Shown: in pieces, positions 59,557-64,000 of the stretch
How positions within the stretch are numbered: the stretch's first letter is position 1
How the letters are laid out: each line of letters opens with the position of its first letter
NCBI GenBank assembly: GCA_000827265.1
Contig: KN834756.1
Location: 840,385 to 904,384, forward strand
Source of the DNA: Collybiopsis luxurians FD-317 M1
Lineage: Eukaryota > Basidiomycota > Agaricomycetes > Agaricales > Omphalotaceae
Reading direction: 5' to 3'
Length of the DNA: 64,000 bases
Translations under genes and position numbers: made by a program
The notes under the pieces: model-generated
What the model was told of the DNA's origin: nothing
The model's input: only the letters and a program-made list of their open reading frames with translations
The model's database searches: none

Positions 59557-59945
59557 TGGATTATAATTAGGTATTCACAAGGTACGATTGGATATATCTA
59601 TCTATGGAACACTTTCTCGTAGTTGTACTATACTTATATTTATGTTCCCTTGCCATCTCACACTGTTCTATATTTAGTTGTAGTGTACTTATATCTTGTC
59701 TCACCATCCCATCTCAGTTCTCATGGTTCCTATCCAAACATATACCCATTCTTGTGTACTAGTTCCCATGATACTTAGTTACATGTTCTCATCTATCTTT
59801 TATCTAGCCAATGGTCTACTATGTATAACATTGTGTACTTGTATATAAAGCCACCTACATACATGAACAATCTAGTGGCACTTTTTCCCCCCTTTGATCT
59901 GTGCGATCACTTCAGTGCTGTGTGCACTGTCTACTATTCTCTTAA
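59557..59945 (+). repeat. Probable 3' LTR of the Copia element
   Basis: AT-rich sequence immediately after the polypurine tract, with a TATATAAAG box at about 59840 and a pyrimidine-rich end (TTTTTCCCCCC), as expected for an LTR promoter. No matching 5' LTR was found upstream, so the borders are estimated. Confidence 0.5.
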
Positions 59946-60423
59946 CTAGTGTCCATAACCTCTAATATAGATTACAATTGGTACAAGAAAAATATGAATG
60001 ATGGAGAGACATGTGCAGGAAATAAGATATGAAAAATGAAACCAAAGTGCATGGAAACATGGGGAGGAAGATGAGTGTAAATGGTACCTGAGGGGAGGCA
60101 ACAATGATGAGTACTCCTAGTGCAATGAGCAAAAAGAAAGGAAAAAAATAATATAGTAGAGTTTCTCTGCACAAATCAGACACACCTAGTATGATGAGAA
60201 AGAAGAATGAATTGAAAGAAAAATTATTATACTAGTAGTCTACATGTATAGTACTTGAGCTGAACATGGGATATAAAAACAGTGTTTCAACTCAGACAGG
60301 CTAGGATGAGCTGGTTTGAGTAATAAATTTGACAGTGAGGGGGCAGGCAGGCCCAGAGCTGCTTCAATCTGTGTGCAGCAACTGAGTCTATCTGCATAGA
60401 GGTGGCAACAATAGCAACAGAAA
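59946..60423. other. Unassigned CpG-poor sequence
   Basis: AT-rich, no recognisable coding motif or repeat partner in the window. Confidence 0.4.
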
Positions 60424-60885
60424 AGGTATTGGTATTCTACACCTAGCACTGGGAGAAGGCAGTCAATGGAGAGTGTATACAATGTTTACCACTCTCCAGA
60501 ATGCAGATTTTATTATTTGTCTTAGTATTATTATTCACAAAAGCAACAAGCAGATTTCAAATTCATATTGATGCCCTACTATGACTCTACCTCTGGCCAC
60601 TCAACATAACAGCTAACTTCTAGTTGTAGAGGAAGTCAAGATGTCATAGACAGAAAAATCAAACAGAAGAATGCAAGAGTTATTAATGAAATTTTGAAAG
60701 ACAGATTAGTGTTTGAAGATGATCAGAAGATCCTTTAGCCAATTCTCCTTCAAACAGGTATGGAGACTTGTAAGACTCAGTTGTGCCTGAGCTTGGAAAG
60801 AATTTTTCCAATAAAATGGGTCTGGATGAAGAGGGAGAGTTGAATGATGTATAGAGAATCCCTGGGGTTGAGGGTATTTGAGATG
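60424..60885 (+). pseudogene. Rearranged, CpG-stripped copy of the flavin monooxygenase gene
   Basis: 60424..60503 aligns with the end of exon 1 of the gene at 46457 (source about 46796-46878). About 60515..60885 aligns with source 48410-48870, covering the end of exon 11, intron 11, exon 12, a shortened intron 12 and exon 13. Exons 2-10 are missing. Retention of intron 11 shows a DNA-level copy rather than a retrocopy. All five CpG sites in the first aligned stretch (source 46811-46860) are CpA or TpG here, and several more are changed in the exon-13 part. In-frame stops are present. Confidence 0.8.
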
Positions 60886-61642
60886 TATTCCCATTTGGAT
60901 ATTGATAGCTTGGACCATTATCAGATTTGATTGAGAGCTGTATTGAGAATTATAGCTACCTTACATGTGCAAGGTATGTACATTTGCCGCATGCAGCTGC
61001 ACTTGGAAGGATTTTCACATGGATGCATGGTCAATCTTCAAATTGAGCTAGTATGCACCAAAACTAGGAAGGAGCAAGAGAGAATAACTGAATTAGCTGG
61101 CATGAGAGAAATTTAAAACTGAACAATGTATGAGATCAAGGAGATGGGCTAGTAAGAAGCTGCCTGTCTCCCTGCCCTGGTATGAAGGTGTGGCTAATGT
61201 TTATAGATGTATTGAAGACTGGGAAAGACTTCAAAAATTATGTGAAGCCAGCTTGATCATTACAATCCCAGCTGAACAAGGGCAGTAGCAACCGCTGGAT
61301 AAGGACAAGATATAGCCCAGGAGTTTAAGGATGTGGAGAGGTCCTCAGGTATGCACTGGGCAGCATGGGTAAACTCTAGCACCAAGGCTGAGAGAAGACA
61401 CATGCATATATATTCTTCATAATGTCAAGCCCCTCACATTGGAGGAGAGTGCAAAGGGCATAGCAATAAAATTTGAACAGAATTTAATGGGGAAAGATGC
61501 AAGACACAGGAAGAAGCTCTTGGGTACACCACAAAAAAATTATCTAATCAGAGCATGGTTGAGTGGATGGACTGCTCTTGGTTCTCAGGAAAGGAACTCA
61601 CCAGAAAATATGTAAACAGCTCAAAAAAACAAGGTATTTGGC
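60886..61642. other. Unassigned spacer before the WD40 gene end
   Basis: Short open frames only. It would contain the 3' flank of the minus-strand WD40 gene. Nothing else recognised. Confidence 0.4.
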
Positions 61643-64000
61643 CTAATTGGTGATACAATTTGCCCATTTCTCACCATACACACATTGGGATAAAGACAAT
61701 TTTGTGGATCCAAACTTTGAGATGATGCAGTTTGTATGGGGTGTCCATAAATAGCAGCGGAAAGGAGGAGGAATCCAAACAATGGGATGGAGAATATTGG
61801 GGAACTTAATCCATCCATCAGCATTAAGAGTCCAGTTTTGATGATCTAAGGTGGAAGTAATAGCATAGGTAGGAGAATCAGGAATTTTTAATGTGGATGA
61901 CAAAGCATGATTGAAATTTGCTGAATAATCATTGCCTTGCCTAGAGCTTTCTGTGGTGGTGTCCCAAATTCTTGCTGTTCCATTATAAGTGCCTGACACA
62001 GTTCTGGTCCCATCAGGAGAAAAAGCCACTGATGTTACATAATCTTCATGGCCCTGCAGAGAATGACCCAACTGAGCACCTGTAGTGGCATCCCAAATTC
62101 TCACTGTGCTATCATTAGAGCCTGACACAATTTTGGTCCCATCAGAAGAAAAAGCCACTGATCTTACATAATGGTCATGACCCTGCAGAGAATGACCCAA
62201 CTTAGCACCTGGAGTGGTGTCCCAAATTCTCACTGTTCTGTCACCAGAGCCTGACACAATTCTGGTCCCATCAGGAGGAAAAGCCACTGATGTTACATAA
62301 TCTTCATGGCCCTGCAGAGAATCACCTAACTGGGCACCTGTAGTGGCATCCCAAATTCTCACTGTTCTATCATAAGAGCCTGGCACAATTCTGGTCCCAT
62401 CAGGAGAAAAAGCCACTGAGTTTACAAAATCTGCATGGCCCTGCAGAGAATGACCCAACTGAGCATAGGTAGGAAAATCAAGAATTTTTAATGTGGATGA
62501 CAAATCATGATTAAAATTTGCTGAATAATCATTGCCTTGCCTAGAGCTTTCTGTGGTGGTGTCCCAAATTCTTGCTGTTCTATTATAAGAGCCTGACACA
62601 GTTCTGGTCCTATCAGGAGAAAAAGCTACTGAGTTTACGCAATCTTCATGGCCCTGCAGAGAATGACCCAACTGAGAACCTGTAGTGACATCCCAAATTC
62701 TCACTGTTCTATCTAAAGAGCCTGACACAATTTTGGTCCCAGCAGGAGAAAAAGCCACCGAGTTTACACAATCTTCATGACCCTGCAGAGAATCACCCAA
62801 CTGAACACCTATAGAGGCATCCCAAATTCTCACTGTTCTATCTAAAGAGCCTGATACAATTCGGGTCCCATCAGGAGAAAAAGCCACTGACTTTACCCAA
62901 TCTTCATGGCCCTGCAGAGAATCACCCAACTGAGCACCTGTAGTAGCATCCCAAATTCTCACTGTTCTATCTAAAGAGCCTGACACAATTCTGGTCCCAT
63001 CAGGAGAAAAAGCTACTGATGTTACATAATCTTCATGGCCCTGCAGAGAATGACCCAACTGAGCGCCTGTAGTGGCATCCCAAATTCTCACTGTTCTATC
63101 ATTAGAACCTGACACAATTCTGGTCCCATCAGGAGAAAAAGCCACTGATGTTACATAATCTTCATGGCCCNNNNNNNNNNNNNNNNNNNNNNNNNNNNNN
63201 NNNNNNNNNNNNNNNNNNNNNNNNNNNNNNNNNNNNNNNNNNNNNNNNNNNNNNNNNNNNNNNNNNNNNNNNNNNNNNNNNNNNNNNNNNNNNNNNNNNN
63301 NNNNNNNNNNNNNNNNNNNNNNNNNNNNNNNNNNNNNNNNNNNNNNNNNNNNNNNNNNNNNNNNNNNNNNNNNNNNNNNNNNNNNNNNNNNNNNNNNNNN
63401 NNNNNNNNNNNNNNNNNNNNNNNNNNNNNNNNNNNNNNNNNNNNNNNNNNNNNNNNNNNNNNNNNNNNNNNNNNNNNNNNNNNNNNNNNNNNNNNNNNNN
63501 NNNNNNNNNNNNNNNNNNNNNNNNNNNNNNNNNNNNNNNNNNNNNNNNNNNNNNNNNNNNNNNNNNNNNNNNNNNNNNNNNNNNNNNNNNNNNNNNNNNN
63601 NNNNNNNNNNNNNNNNNNNNNNNNNNNNNNNNNNNNNNNNNNNNNNNNNNNNNNNNNNNNNNNNNNNNNNNNNNNNNNNNNNNNNNNNNNNNNNNNNNNN
63701 NNNNNNNNNNNNNNNNNNNNNNNNNNNNNNNNNNNNNNNNNNNNNNNNNNNNNNNNNNNNNNNNNNNNNNNNCCCAGATTCTCACTGTTCTATCTAAAGA
63801 GCCTGACACAATTCTGGTCCCATCAGGAGAAAAAGCCACTGAGTTTACCCAATGTTTATGGCCCTGCAGAGAATGACCCAACTGAGCACCTGTAATGGCA
63901 TCCTAAATTCTCACTGTTCTATCATCAGAACCTGACACAATTCTGGTCCCATCAGGAGAAAAAGCCACTGAGTTTACACAATGTTCATGGCCCTGCAGAG
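61643..64000 (-). CDS. WD40-repeat C-terminal region of an NLR (STAND)-type protein, partial
   Basis: The minus strand encodes nine contiguous WD40 units between 63145 and about 61950, each about 43 aa, of the form [20 protein letters not shown] then [20 protein letters not shown]. More units lie beyond the gap (63773..64000). The C-terminal tail ([40 protein letters not shown]) is the typical end of basidiomycete NACHT/NB-ARC-WD40 proteins. The N-terminal effector and nucleotide-binding domains would lie to the right, outside the window. The repeats are near-identical in DNA. Units 5 and 9 carry a special linker ([18 protein letters not shown]). A TGG codon is TAG at 63903..63905, which would truncate the protein, so the gene may be dead or the assembly imperfect beside the 602-base gap. 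Family role: ligand-sensing in fungal innate immunity or incompatibility. Confidence 0.75.
63171..63772. other. Assembly gap (602 N)
   Basis: Run of N inside the WD40 array. The flanks are repeat units in the same frame family, so the true number of repeats is unknown. Confidence 0.99.

Noticed and set aside
60424..60885. Retroprocessed copy of the monooxygenase
   Set aside because: Intron 11 sequence is retained, so the copy is DNA-mediated.
61643..63145. WD40 DNA repeats considered as a CRISPR-like or satellite array
   Set aside because: Units are in-frame 43-residue WD40 blades in a fungal genome, so they are protein repeats, not spacer arrays.

Overview
The window reads as a basidiomycete (mushroom-forming Agaricomycete) nuclear scaffold. 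Genes are split by many short introns (about 45-70 nt, one exon only 25 nt). There are class I hydrophobins, a two-finger GATA factor with a DUF1752 N-terminus, an F-box/LRR protein, questin-oxidase-like proteins, and fossils of a Tnp2 DNA transposon, a Gypsy LTR and a Copia element. Exon models were built by hand from GT/AG sites, reading-frame continuity and paralogue comparison. Family names come from recall of conserved motifs, not from a search.

Layout. 1-304: 5' end of a secreted or membrane protein (minus). 0.3-8.2 kb: gene-poor, with a dispersed repeat (2.24 and 3.98 kb), an exon-like duplication (4.8-5.0 kb) and a frameshifted membrane-protein pseudogene (7.6-8.2 kb). 8.5-10.5 kb: F-box/LRR gene (minus). 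10.6-14 kb: three decayed coding relics. 14.6-16.3 kb: questin-oxidase-like (DUF4243) gene (minus). 16.8-18.4 kb: relics. 18.4-25.0 kb: no recognisable gene. 25.1-28.8 kb: large GATA transcription factor (plus). 31.5-33.2 kb: second DUF4243 gene (plus). 33.0-37.3 and 38.5-42.2 kb: two copies of one segmental duplication, each carrying a DUF4243 3' end, a minus-strand hydrophobin and a plus-strand hydrophobin. Three hydrophobins look intact and the fourth carries five separate lesions. 42.8-43.0 kb: inverted-repeat element containing telomere-like sequence. 44.1-45.6 kb: fungal rhodopsin-like membrane protein (minus). 46.5-49.1 kb: a 15-exon flavin-dependent monooxygenase (plus).

From about 49.1 kb to the end the sequence changes character. 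It is CpG-poor and made of transposon fossils: alpha-kinase-like relic, integrase-like C-terminus, a TIR element, a Tnp2 transposase cut by a Gypsy LTR, a dead Copia element, and a rearranged copy of the neighbouring monooxygenase in which CpG sites have become TpG/CpA. The window ends in a minus-strand array of near-identical WD40 repeats with the C-terminal tail typical of fungal NLR (STAND) proteins, interrupted by a 602-base assembly gap and a premature stop.

The genes do not form one pathway. The clearest biology is birth and death of hydrophobin and DUF4243 genes by segmental duplication, and a hypermutated repeat-rich block next to intact genes that also holds a high-identity WD40 repeat array.
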